35,682 bases of DNA from Bacteroidota bacterium (GCA_013287475.1 JABDDT010000027.1:444-36125); one strand, 5' to 3'. Positions 16,822 to 25,533 are shown, counted from the stretch's first letter. Program-made: numbers and translations. Notes: a model not told the origin generated them from the sequence alone.

Positions 16822-18717
16822 TCAGTCGCGGGTTTCGCGGTCTCCACCGCTTTTTTGTTGCTGTTCGTACAACCGGGTATAGTGCCCGTTTCCTGCCAGC
16901 AATTCTGCATGGGTGCCGGTTTCCACCATTTTTCCCTGATCCAGAACTATAATACGGTCAAATTCAAACAGGGAGAAAATCCTGTGCGTGATTATAAAGG
17001 CGGTTTTATTCTGAAGATATTCGTAGAGACTGGTAATTATTTCCTTTTCCGTTCTGGCGTCTACCGCACTAAGGCAGTCATCAAAGATTACTAATTCATG
17101 GTTGCCTGCCAGTGCCCGCGCTATGGAAATCCTTTGTTTTTGTCCGCCGCTTAAGGTAACCCCTCTCTCACCAATCAAAGTATCATAACCACCTGAAAAA
17201 TGTAAGATTTCTTTGTCGATACTTGCATATTCAGCTGCCTTCCTTGCTTCTGATTCTATTTTGCGGTCCATGCCAAAAAGTATGTTGTCAGTAACTGTAT
17301 CACTGAATAGAAAAACGTCCTGGGGAACATATCCGATCTGATTTCTGAAACCTGGCAGGTCAAAGTTTTGAAGATTTATACCATCCATAGAGATGCTTCC
17401 ATGGGTCGGATCATAAAATCGGAGCATCAGTTGGGCCAGCGTGGTTTTGCCACTGCCGGTTCTTCCAATGATTGCAATTTTTTCACCTTTACGAACTTCC
17501 AGGTTGAAATCTTTCAAGGCATGAATTCCGGTTTGGGGATATATAAAATCCACATGATCGAATAATATGTTTCCACTTAACTTCTGAAGAATTGCCCTTG
17601 GAACATTTTGTATCGCAGGGGATGTTTCCAGGAATTCATTAAGTCTTTTCTGTGATGCAGAAGCTCGTTGAATCATACTTGCCACCCAGCCGATCGCACT
17701 TACAGGGAAAGTAAGCATGGTAATATAAATAACGAATTCAGTGATGGTACCCAGGTCGGCATGATGTGTTCCATGAATTACATAAAAACCTCCGATCATG
17801 ATTGTCAGAAGAGTACTCAAACCAATGATCAGTCCCATGGATGGGAAATAAATCGCCTCAACTTTGGCCAGTCCAATCGCATTCTTTCTGTATTCTTCAC
17901 TATTTGAACTGAAGAAACGAAGCATCGCTGATTCCTGTACGAAGGATTTGATTACACGAATTCCGCTGTAAGATTCCTGGGCGTTGGTAGTAAGCTTGCT
18001 CAGTAAAGCCTGTATCCTTTCACTTTTCCGGTGGATAAGGTTGTTGACCATATAAATGGTAACGGCTAATATGGGCAGTGGCGCCAGCACATATAAGGTA
18101 AGCAGCGCGTCTTTGCGAATCATAAAGTAGAGACTGAAACTTATGGTCGCCAGCAGATTTGCGAGATACATAATGGCCGGCCCTGTATACATGCGAACCC
18201 GGCTTACATCTTCAGCCATCCGGCTCATCAGATCGCCTGTACTATGGGATTTATAAAATGCAGTATCGAGTTGCTGATAATGCTGGAAGATTTCATTTTT
18301 CTGATCAAATTCAATATGACGGCTCATGACGATAATGGTCTGACGCATTAAGAACATAAATAATCCGCCAATGATTGCCAGCAATAGTAAAGTAATACCC
18401 GAAATGGCCACTTTCTGTCCGAATGTTCTTTGAGTGGTATTTAATTTCCGGATGAATTTTTTTACCAGGATATCATAATTGGAAGTGTCCGCTTTCTGAT
18501 TTGCCGCATTGTGCATTTTAGCATCTGCAGAAACGGGAACCGGGGATTTTGCACGTGCCTGTACAGTTAATTCTTTCTCCACCGTATTCACTACATAGCC
18601 GGTAACCTGCGGAGCAAGAATTCGAAAATAGTTGGAGAGAATTACGAAGATCAGGCCCAGGAGAAGTCTCCATTTATATTTCCAGAAGTATTTATTGACC
18701 GCGCGCAGATATTTCAA
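16822..18717 (-). CDS. ABC exporter half-transporter (MsbA/MdlA-like)
   Basis: A 631-residue fusion of a six-helix exporter domain and an ATPase domain in the inner membrane. Residues 1-330 are the membrane part, with an insertion around residues 50-80 (KSPVPVSADAKMHNAANQK). The ATPase has Walker A GRTGSGKTT, Q-loop YVPQDVF, signature LSGGQKQR and H-loop ITHR. The Walker B reads LVIFDDCLSAVD: the usual catalytic glutamate is aspartate (Asp547), as in the degenerate site of heterodimeric exporters such as TM287 and BmrC. No partner subunit is adjacent. TTG is the only usable start, because a TAG lies two codons upstream. The substrate could be lipid, drug or peptide. Confidence 0.92.
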   Translation of the reverse strand: MKYLRAVNKYFWKYKWRLLLGLIFVILSNYFRILAPQVTGYVVNTVEKELTVQARAKSPVPVSADAKMHNAANQKADTSNYDILVKKFIRKLNTTQRTFGQKVAISGITLLLLAIIGGLFMFLMRQTIIVMSRHIEFDQKNEIFQHYQQLDTAFYKSHSTGDLMSRMAEDVSRVRMYTGPAIMYLANLLATISFSLYFMIRKDALLTLYVLAPLPILAVTIYMVNNLIHRKSERIQALLSKLTTNAQESYSGIRVIKSFVQESAMLRFFSSNSEEYRKNAIGLAKVEAIYFPSMGLIIGLSTLLTIMIGGFYVIHGTHHADLGTITEFVIYITMLTFPVSAIGWVASMIQRASASQKRLNEFLETSPAIQNVPRAILQKLSGNILFDHVDFIYPQTGIHALKDFNLEVRKGEKIAIIGRTGSGKTTLAQLMLRFYDPTHGSISMDGINLQNFDLPGFRNQIGYVPQDVFLFSDTVTDNILFGMDRKIESEARKAAEYASIDKEILHFSGGYDTLIGERGVTLSGGQKQRISIARALAGNHELVIFDDCLSAVDARTEKEIITSLYEYLQNKTAFIITHRIFSLFEFDRIIVLDQGKMVETGTHAELLAGNGHYTRLYEQQQKSGGDRETRD

Positions 18718-18741
18718 ACTCTAAATTTTACACCCTGCAAT

Positions 18742-18842
18742 TTAATTGTTAATTGTAAACGGAAACTTCAAAAAGTTCTGAAAGAATTAATAGTGCAGAT
18801 CCATTTCAGCGTTAACAATTAACAATTGACCATTAACAATTA
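18742..18842. repeat. Inverted heptad arrays TTAATTG/TTAACAA
   Basis: TTAATTG x2 at 18742-18755 and TTAACAA, TTAACAA, TTGACCA, TTAACAA at 18812-18839. Positions 18744-18761 and 18810-18827 are complementary at 17 of 18 bases around a 48-nt loop. The right array ends in the TAA stop of the leftward GMC gene (18842-18840). The left array is 24 nt upstream of the ABC exporter start. Confidence 0.85.
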
Positions 18843-20522
18843 TAAGTTCTGCTTCTTCATTTCGCTAACAGCGTATCCCGCCGCCCTCGCGGTTAATGCC
18901 ATATATAAAATAGAAGGACTCTGATTCGCAGTACTGGTCATACACGCGCCATCAGTGACAAATACATTCTTACATTCATGTAACTGATTCCATCCATTCA
19001 GCAAAGAAGTTTTAGGATCTTTTCCCATGCGGCAGCCACCCATTTCATGAATGTCTCTGCCCGGCGCCCAATGATTATCATATTGCTCGATATCTTTTAC
19101 ACCTCCGTTAGAAAGTGTTTCGGATGCCTGTTCAAGAAAGTCTTTCAGAAGAAGTTCATCATTATGATCATACGCAACATCTGTTACCAGCAGCGGAATA
19201 CCCCATTGATCCGTTTTATCCTTGCTGAGATAAACCCTGTTGGATTCTTTCGGGATGGTCTCTCCCTGCATATACATATAACATCCCCAGGAGCCTGCCT
19301 CTGATAAGGCTTTCTTATAATCTTCTCCGATTTCAGGTCCGTCGGTAGTTGCTCCTCTCCGCCTGAAACATCCCATGAATGCCATATAGCCGCCAACAAA
19401 ATCCATATCCTGTTTTTTCAGATTCCTGAAATTAGCCATCATGGACTCCGCAGGTTTTCTTCCGTAATAGTATGAATCCAGGAAACCATCAATATTACCT
19501 CCGACAGAACCGCGGTAGTTCTGGTGGCAAATATACTTTCCCAGAAGCCCGTTGTCATTTCCGAGTCCATTTGGAAAACGATTCGATTTTGAATTTAAAA
19601 GAATAAGGTTTGTATTCAGTGCAGACGCATTCATGAAGATGATGCGTGAAAAATAATCGGTCGTTTCATGTGTATTGCTGTCAATAATACGAACGCCGAC
19701 GGCTTTGTTTTTCTTTTCATCATAGATGATGGAATGCACAACACTGAACGGACGAACAGTAAGATTTCCTGTGCTTGCCGCCCATGGTAAAGTAGATGAG
19801 TTGGAACTAAAGTATCCGCCAAATGGACAACCACGCATGCAAAGATCACGCGACTGACATTGTGCGCGGCCCTGCTTTGCATGGATTTCTTTTGCTTCCG
19901 TAAGCTGGGCCCAGCGTCCCTGTATCATGAAGCGGTCTTTATATTTCGAACTTATTTTTTTCTGAAGATCCTTTTCAACACAATTGAATTCGAAGGGAGG
20001 CAGATAATCTCCGTCCGGCATAGCTTCCAGTCCGTCTCTATTTCCGCAGATACCGGCAAATTGTTCAACATGTGAATACCAGGGAGCGATATCGTTATAT
20101 CCGATAGGCCATTCAATTCCATATCCATACCGGGCCGGCGCTGTAAATTCATATTTGCTCCAGCGGGGACAGGCCCTTCCCCAGATCAAAGATTTTCCGC
20201 CGACCTGGTAACCACGGATCCACTCAAATGGTTTTTCCTGCACATAGGGATGATCATTGTCCTTTATGAAAAAATGCTGCGTGGATTCATCAAAACCCGC
20301 CGCCTCTGTGATGAGTGGATTTTCTTTTATGAATTTTTCCGGCATCCTTAACCGGTGCGAAAATTCCCAGGGAGCCAGGGTGGCTGTCGGGTAGTCTTTA
20401 ATATGTACCACATCACGGCCTCTTTCCAATACCAGTGTTTTCAGGCCGGCTTCGCAAAGTTCTTTTGCGGCCCAGCCTCCGCTTATTCCTGATCCAACTA
20501 CAATCGCGTCGTATGTATTCAC
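18840..20522 (-). CDS. GMC family FAD oxidoreductase (second of tandem pair)
   Basis: A 560-residue flavoprotein of the glucose-methanol-choline family. The dinucleotide-binding motif YDAIVVGSGISGGWAAKE begins at residue 4, and VGGKSLIWGRACPRW is the FAD-contacting region. A cysteine-rich stretch (CQSRDLCMRGCPFGGYFSSN) precedes the substrate domain. The C-terminus has HEMGGCRMG and STANQSPS. Compared with the upstream paralog, the Asn of the canonical QNPS motif is Ser here (Ser535) with an Asn two residues earlier. It starts with GTG overlapping the upstream stop (GTGA), so translation is probably coupled. No signal peptide is visible. Likely oxidises a sugar or alcohol; substrate unknown. 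Confidence 0.9.
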   Translation of the reverse strand: MNTYDAIVVGSGISGGWAAKELCEAGLKTLVLERGRDVVHIKDYPTATLAPWEFSHRLRMPEKFIKENPLITEAAGFDESTQHFFIKDNDHPYVQEKPFEWIRGYQVGGKSLIWGRACPRWSKYEFTAPARYGYGIEWPIGYNDIAPWYSHVEQFAGICGNRDGLEAMPDGDYLPPFEFNCVEKDLQKKISSKYKDRFMIQGRWAQLTEAKEIHAKQGRAQCQSRDLCMRGCPFGGYFSSNSSTLPWAASTGNLTVRPFSVVHSIIYDEKKNKAVGVRIIDSNTHETTDYFSRIIFMNASALNTNLILLNSKSNRFPNGLGNDNGLLGKYICHQNYRGSVGGNIDGFLDSYYYGRKPAESMMANFRNLKKQDMDFVGGYMAFMGCFRRRGATTDGPEIGEDYKKALSEAGSWGCYMYMQGETIPKESNRVYLSKDKTDQWGIPLLVTDVAYDHNDELLLKDFLEQASETLSNGGVKDIEQYDNHWAPGRDIHEMGGCRMGKDPKTSLLNGWNQLHECKNVFVTDGACMTSTANQSPSILYMALTARAAGYAVSEMKKQNL

Positions 20523-22246
20523 AGATTTCCCTTTTTTAATTCAGAAACTGCATGATCTACCGCACGGGCAGTAAATGCCATAAAAGTGAGCGATGGATTT
20601 TGTGTACTCGTTGAAACCATGGCTGCACCATCTGTAACAAATACATTCCGACAAAGATGGAACTGATTGAATTTATTCAGAAGTGAAGTTTTGGGATCCT
20701 TACCCATCCTGCATCCTCCCATTTCATGAATGTCCAATCCGGGTGACTGATGGGTGTCCCTTTGCTGGATATTCTTACATCCTCCCATTTCCAGCATCTC
20801 TGAAGTCTGCTGCATATAATCTTTCATCGACTTCACATCGTTCTCATCGTAATCCACCGAAACAACCAACTCGGGTATTCCCCATGCATCTTTTTTATCT
20901 TTACTGAGCCTTACATGATTTGATTCTTTGGGAATGGTTTCTCCCTGCATCTGTGACGAAACGTACCAGGGACCTGCTTCCGTAAGATTCTCTTTAAAAG
21001 CTGCTCCCAGCTCTTCTCCATTGCCTGTAAAATTTCCTGTTCCTCTTCCTGCACCAAAAAATACCATATATCCTCTTAGAAAATCCATTTCCTGTTTGTG
21101 AACATTTCTGAAATTCGGCATCATGGGCTGAGTCGGGCGTCTCCCATAATAATATTTATCCATGGGGCCTTCGTAAGAAGCGTTTACCGTTCCCCGGTAG
21201 TTATGGAAACAAACATATTTTCCAAGCAATCCACAGTCATTTCCCAATCCATTTGGAAACCTGGCAGAAACAGAATTTAAAAGAATTAAATTAGAATTCA
21301 GGCATGCAGCATTAACGAAAATTACTTTTGCATAATAAAGCGTTTCTTCTTTTGTGTGGGCGTCAATCACCCGCACACCTGTAGCCTTTTTTTTATTTTC
21401 ATCATAAATAACAGAATGCACAACACTGTCGGGCCTGATGGAAAGATTTCCGGTTTTTGCAGCCCATGGTAGTGTAGTAGAATTGGAGCTGAAATACCCT
21501 CCGAAGGGACATCCTCTTTCACATTCGCTTCGCGCCTGGCAGGGATTACGACCCTGCTGGATATGAATCTCCCGGGGCTTGGTCAGATGAGCACAGCGTC
21601 CCTGTACCACATGGCGGTCTTTATAATGTGCATTGATCTTCGCGCTGATATCTGTTTCCACACAATTCATTTCCCATGCCGGTAGAAAATCGCCGTCCGG
21701 AAGTGTATCCAATCCGTCGAAATTTCCACTGATACCGGCAAAATGTTCAACATGGCTGTACCAGGGTGCCAGTTCATCGTACGACAAGGGCCATTCTACG
21801 GCATATCCATCCCTGCCCGGACCTTCAAAATCATATTTACTCCATCTCTGTGTTTGCCTGGCCCAGAGAAGTGATTTGCCTCCAACCTGGTAACCACGTA
21901 TCCAGTCATATGGCTTTTCCTGAATATAAGGATGCTCATCATCCTTGACGAAAAAATGCTGGGATGTTTCATTGAATGCATAACAACGGTTGACGATCGG
22001 GTTTTTTTCAGTAACCGAGAGTGGTAACTGTTCCCGGTGAGGAAAATCCCAGGGATTCATCGTTGCCGTAGGGTAATCCTTTAAATGAACCACATTTCTT
22101 CCGCGCTCCAATACAAGAGTTTTGAGACCATGATCACAAAATTCCTTGGCTGCCCATCCACCGCTGATCCCTGAACCAATTACAATTGCGTCATAGGTAT
22201 TAGCAGCTGTGGCTTTGTTATTAATATTTACTGAATCTCCGGGCAT
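20519..22246 (-). CDS. GMC family FAD oxidoreductase (first of tandem pair)
   Basis: A 575-residue paralog of the downstream gene, clearly similar along the whole length, with an extra 15-residue N-terminus (PGDSVNINNKATAAN). It has YDAIVIGSGISGGWAAKE for FAD, VGGKSLLWARQTQRW, the CQARSECERGCPFGGYFSSN cysteine stretch, HEMGGCRMG and a canonical STSTQNPSLT ending (Asn550). This layout is found in bacterial GMC enzymes that include glucoside 3-dehydrogenases, which usually have a small partner subunit. None is encoded next door. It starts from ATG and is divergent from the M13 peptidase gene, with 98 nt to that gene's chosen start. Catalytic Asn present, so this copy is the better candidate for full activity. 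Confidence 0.9.
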   Translation of the reverse strand: MPGDSVNINNKATAANTYDAIVIGSGISGGWAAKEFCDHGLKTLVLERGRNVVHLKDYPTATMNPWDFPHREQLPLSVTEKNPIVNRCYAFNETSQHFFVKDDEHPYIQEKPYDWIRGYQVGGKSLLWARQTQRWSKYDFEGPGRDGYAVEWPLSYDELAPWYSHVEHFAGISGNFDGLDTLPDGDFLPAWEMNCVETDISAKINAHYKDRHVVQGRCAHLTKPREIHIQQGRNPCQARSECERGCPFGGYFSSNSTTLPWAAKTGNLSIRPDSVVHSVIYDENKKKATGVRVIDAHTKEETLYYAKVIFVNAACLNSNLILLNSVSARFPNGLGNDCGLLGKYVCFHNYRGTVNASYEGPMDKYYYGRRPTQPMMPNFRNVHKQEMDFLRGYMVFFGAGRGTGNFTGNGEELGAAFKENLTEAGPWYVSSQMQGETIPKESNHVRLSKDKKDAWGIPELVVSVDYDENDVKSMKDYMQQTSEMLEMGGCKNIQQRDTHQSPGLDIHEMGGCRMGKDPKTSLLNKFNQFHLCRNVFVTDGAAMVSTSTQNPSLTFMAFTARAVDHAVSELKKGNL

Positions 22247-22344
22247 GTTGTCAGATTATATATTTAGCGAAAATGAATGAACGACTTAGAATAGCAAAGG
22301 TTATAAAAATTTCGTTACCTTCTCATTTACAAAATAAACTCATT

Positions 22345-24372
22345 ATGCGCAACAGTTTGTGTTTTCTTATCCTGGTATTAATATTTGTATCCTGTCATAC
22401 CACGGAAAAAAAAGAAGCACCCGATTTTCTTGCTGAAAATATTGATACCACTGTGAACCCCGCTACAGATTTCTTTTTGTATGCAAATGGCGGGTGGATT
22501 AAAAAGAACCCCATTCCTGCGGATCAAAGTGCATGGGGAGTTGGTTTCTTAGTGCAGGAAGATATCTACAACCGCCTCCGCGCAATAAATAAAAAAGCCC
22601 TAAATGAAAAATCTGAACCCGGCAGCGTATCTCAAAAAATTGGTGACTTCTGGTTTAGCGCCATGGATTCAGACGGAATCGAAAAGCAAGGCATACAACC
22701 ACTGCAACCACAGCTTCAGGAAATTGAAAAAATCGGAACAGTTGAAGATCTTTTACGCGTAAGCGCGAAACTTCAGAATGAAGGAGTTGACGTATTGCTC
22801 GGTGAAGATATTTCGCAGGATGAAAAGAACAGCGATAAGATTGCATTTCATATTTATCAGGGCGGTCTCGGAATGTCGAACCGCGATTATTATTTTAATA
22901 CGGATGCAAAAACATTGAAAGTCCGTAAAGCTTATCAAACATATTTATACAATGCTTTCAGGTCAATGGGCAAAGACAGCTTAGTGGCCAGATCTGCTGC
23001 CGGTGCGGTTTATGATCTGGAAACCAGGCTGGCAAAGGCTTCACGAAAATTAGAAAACCTCCGCGACCCTGATTCCAATTATCATAAAATAGATCTGGTT
23101 ACAATGCAAAAGATTTATTTCAGGATCGGCTGGAGTGAGTTTTTTAAAAATACAGGTGTAAAATCTCTTGACTCCGTAATCGTGGGACAACCGGAATTTC
23201 TTGTGGCATTGAACCAGGAATTGTCCAAGACTCCCCTGGGAGTTTGGAAAAATTACCTGTCCTTCCATTTACTGAAGAATTCCGCCAGGTATATGGACCA
23301 GGCTCTTTATAAAGATTTATTCACCTATTCGCAAAGCATCAGCGGAGTTGAAAAACCTAAGGCCCGCTGGAAAAGAGTGCTGGATGCAGAAGAAACAGCG
23401 ATGGGAGAAGCGTTGGGACAATTATTTGTGAAGGAATATTTTCCTGAAAAAACAAAACAACGCTATAACGATATGGTGGAAGCGATCCGGGATGCATATA
23501 AGGAAAGAATTATGCACCTTGCCTGGATGAGTGACAGTACAAAGCAGAGGGCACTGATTAAACTTTCTAAAGTAACAAAAAAAGTAGGCTATCCTGATAA
23601 ATGGAAAGACTTCAGTGCGCTGGTAATAGACCGCGGTCCCTGGGTTTTGAATATGCAAAGAGCATCAGAATGGTGGACAAATTACTATGTAAATAAACTG
23701 GGCAAACCGGTTGACAGAACAGAATGGGGAATGTCTCCTCAAACATACAATGCTTATTATAATCCGAGTAATAATGAGATCGTATTGCCTGCGGGTATTT
23801 TTATTGTTCCCGGCAAGAGGGATGATGAACTGGATGATGCATTTGTATATGGATATGCGGCTGCTTCAACGATCGGCCATGAGATTACACATGGATTCGA
23901 TGATCAGGGAAGAAAATTTGATGAAGCCGGAAACCTGCGCGACTGGTGGCAGCCTAATGACACGAAACAATTCAACGCCAGTGCAGCCAGGATCATTCGC
24001 CAGTTTAATGAATTTGTTCCTGTTGATACATTACGTGTGAACGGAGAAGCCAGTCAGGGAGAAAATATTGCCGACCTGGGTGGTGTGTTGCTGGGATGGG
24101 ATGCATTCTCAAAAACAGAGGCATTTAAAAAAGGAGAAAAAATCGGCGGCTTTACACCTGCCCAGCGTTATTTTCTGGGATATGCATACGGCTGGTTGTA
24201 TAGTGAAAGAAAAGAAGTACTCGCAGCTCAGCTGATGACCGATGTACACGCACCTTCAAAGGAAAGAGTCAACGGACCCATGGCAAATATTCCCGCTTTC
24301 TACGAAGCATTCAATGTTAAACCCGGTGATAAAATGTATCGTCCGGATAGTTTGAGGGTAAGCATCTGGTAA
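22345..24372 (+). CDS. M13 (neprilysin/PepO-like) metallopeptidase lipoprotein
   Basis: A zinc endopeptidase of family M13, about 675 residues from the chosen start. An earlier ATG at 22273 is in frame, but the ATG at 22345 opens a lipoprotein signal peptide (MRNSLCFLILVLIFVSC) with cysteine at residue 17, so I use it. HEITH at residues 512-516 gives two zinc ligands, and ENIAD (573-577) gives the third and the supporting Asp. NAYYNPSNNEIVLPAGI and the closing CxxW-like end (here RVSIW) are family signatures. It probably degrades peptides at the outer membrane. Divergent from the GMC pair. An octamer array starts five bases after its stop. Confidence 0.95.
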   Translation: MRNSLCFLILVLIFVSCHTTEKKEAPDFLAENIDTTVNPATDFFLYANGGWIKKNPIPADQSAWGVGFLVQEDIYNRLRAINKKALNEKSEPGSVSQKIGDFWFSAMDSDGIEKQGIQPLQPQLQEIEKIGTVEDLLRVSAKLQNEGVDVLLGEDISQDEKNSDKIAFHIYQGGLGMSNRDYYFNTDAKTLKVRKAYQTYLYNAFRSMGKDSLVARSAAGAVYDLETRLAKASRKLENLRDPDSNYHKIDLVTMQKIYFRIGWSEFFKNTGVKSLDSVIVGQPEFLVALNQELSKTPLGVWKNYLSFHLLKNSARYMDQALYKDLFTYSQSISGVEKPKARWKRVLDAEETAMGEALGQLFVKEYFPEKTKQRYNDMVEAIRDAYKERIMHLAWMSDSTKQRALIKLSKVTKKVGYPDKWKDFSALVIDRGPWVLNMQRASEWWTNYYVNKLGKPVDRTEWGMSPQTYNAYYNPSNNEIVLPAGIFIVPGKRDDELDDAFVYGYAAASTIGHEITHGFDDQGRKFDEAGNLRDWWQPNDTKQFNASAARIIRQFNEFVPVDTLRVNGEASQGENIADLGGVLLGWDAFSKTEAFKKGEKIGGFTPAQRYFLGYAYGWLYSERKEVLAAQLMTDVHAPSKERVNGPMANIPAFYEAFNVKPGDKMYRPDSLRVSIW

Positions 24373-24377
24373 ATCAA

Positions 24378-24440
24378 GTGTGAGAGTGTGAGAGTGTGAG
24401 AGTGAAGTATAAGAGTATAGGAGTATAAGAGTATGTGAGT
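24378..24440. repeat. Octamer array GTGTGAGA / GTATAAGA
   Basis: Three GTGTGAGA units (24378-24401), a five-base break, then GTATAAGA, GTATAGGA, GTATAAGA, GTATGTGA (24407-24438). The second block is the reverse-complement octamer of the array at 163-202. It begins five bases past the M13 stop codon. Confidence 0.9.
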
Positions 24441-24446
24441 TGAACT

Positions 24447-24481
24447 CATATCTCATATCTCATAACCCATAACCCATATCC
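24447..24481. repeat. Heptad array CATATCT/CATAACC, five units
   Basis: CATATCT, CATATCT, CATAACC, CATAACC, CATATCC. It lies between the octamer array and the end of the leftward DUF481-like gene (24505). Two different periods side by side in one junction suggest independent expansions. Confidence 0.88.
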
Positions 24482-24504
24482 CATTATAAATAATGTCTGC
24501 GACA

Positions 24505-25533
24505 TCAGAACTTATAAGAAAGCCCCACTACAATTCCGAAATCAAAAGTGCTCCCACTTCCCGCAGGCGGCTTACTGTCGAAATTGGTATAAGGATTGAT
24601 ATTCAGATAAAAATATCTGATGAGCTGCCATGAAAAATTTGTGCTTCCATCATATCGGATCCGACCGCTTTCTGACAAGCTGAAATAAACAGACTGCGTA
24701 CTGTTGATCTGGATATCAGGATGATGGAATTGGTAAAAATTAAATTGAAACATTAATGGGATTTCATATAACAATGCACTGGATACGCCTTCTGTACTTT
24801 TTTCTGTTGAAAAAGTAATACCCGTGATTGCTACCAATCTCCAGTTCTTTCTTATTATAAGTTTATTTCCGGGACCTACCAATCCCAGATACCTGTGTGC
24901 TATAGACAATTCATTGTTCCGCTGATATTGGAGGGAAGTAGCAACGAACCATGTAGGATCCAAATCATAAGTAGCGATTAATTGGAAATTTTCATTATCC
25001 CTTGAGTAATTACCCGAATCTATAGATCCAATACTTGATGTAATCAACTGATACTCGACATGCTTGGTCGCATACTGAATGTTCGCACTAAAATTCACCT
25101 GTCCAATTCCGCTTGATTTGGTAAAACTCAATCCAGCTGAAACATTTCCATTCAATCTTGTGAAGAAATTATTATCCATTGAAATCAGCTGATAGATCTC
25201 TGTAATATGAATGTTTATTCTTTCTCCACCGGCAGTTAAAATATCAGCTCTGCCGTCCTGGCCATTAGTTCTAAGCGAACCATAAAGAATTCTTTTATCC
25301 ACTAATTCAATTTTGAATTTTTCGTAAATGACCAGCTTTTTTATTCTGAAAAGCTTGATGCTTTGCATTTTCAGATCCATATCATCTATTGAAAGTGCTG
25401 CGAAGTTGGCTGCCTGTACTGCACCAATCAACACCTGTCCGTTATAGAGAAAAACAGTATCCTTGTCCTGACAAATAGCACTGAAGCCCAGGCAGCAAAT
25501 AAAAATAAAAGTGACTGAAATTATTCTGTACAT
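24505..25533 (-). CDS. DUF481-like outer-membrane protein
   Basis: A 342-residue exported protein. The signal peptide is MYRIISVTFIFICCLGFSAICQ. A short N-terminal part (DTVFLYNGQVLIGAVQAANF, then FKIELVDKRILYGSLRT) resembles the small beta domains that precede DUF481. The rest is a barrel of alternating strands (GNVSAGLSFTKSSGIGQVNFSANIQY, FQLIATYDL, WQLIRYFYLNINPYTNFD) ending in the aromatic KF (GLSYKF), as expected for BamA-recognised outer-membrane proteins. Homologues such as YdiY are described as salt-induced; function is unknown here. It is divergent from the VOC gene (67 nt) and convergent with the M13 gene. Confidence 0.8.
   Translation of the reverse strand: MYRIISVTFIFICCLGFSAICQDKDTVFLYNGQVLIGAVQAANFAALSIDDMDLKMQSIKLFRIKKLVIYEKFKIELVDKRILYGSLRTNGQDGRADILTAGGERINIHITEIYQLISMDNNFFTRLNGNVSAGLSFTKSSGIGQVNFSANIQYATKHVEYQLITSSIGSIDSGNYSRDNENFQLIATYDLDPTWFVATSLQYQRNNELSIAHRYLGLVGPGNKLIIRKNWRLVAITGITFSTEKSTEGVSSALLYEIPLMFQFNFYQFHHPDIQINSTQSVYFSLSESGRIRYDGSTNFSWQLIRYFYLNINPYTNFDSKPPAGSGSTFDFGIVVGLSYKF

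Noticed and set aside
22273-22344. Earlier ATG of the M13 peptidase
   Set aside because: It would hide the lipoprotein signal peptide 24 residues inside the chain.
24378-24481. CRISPR-like appearance of the repeat-dense junction
   Set aside because: Units are 7-8 bp and directly adjacent with no unique spacers, and there are no cas genes.
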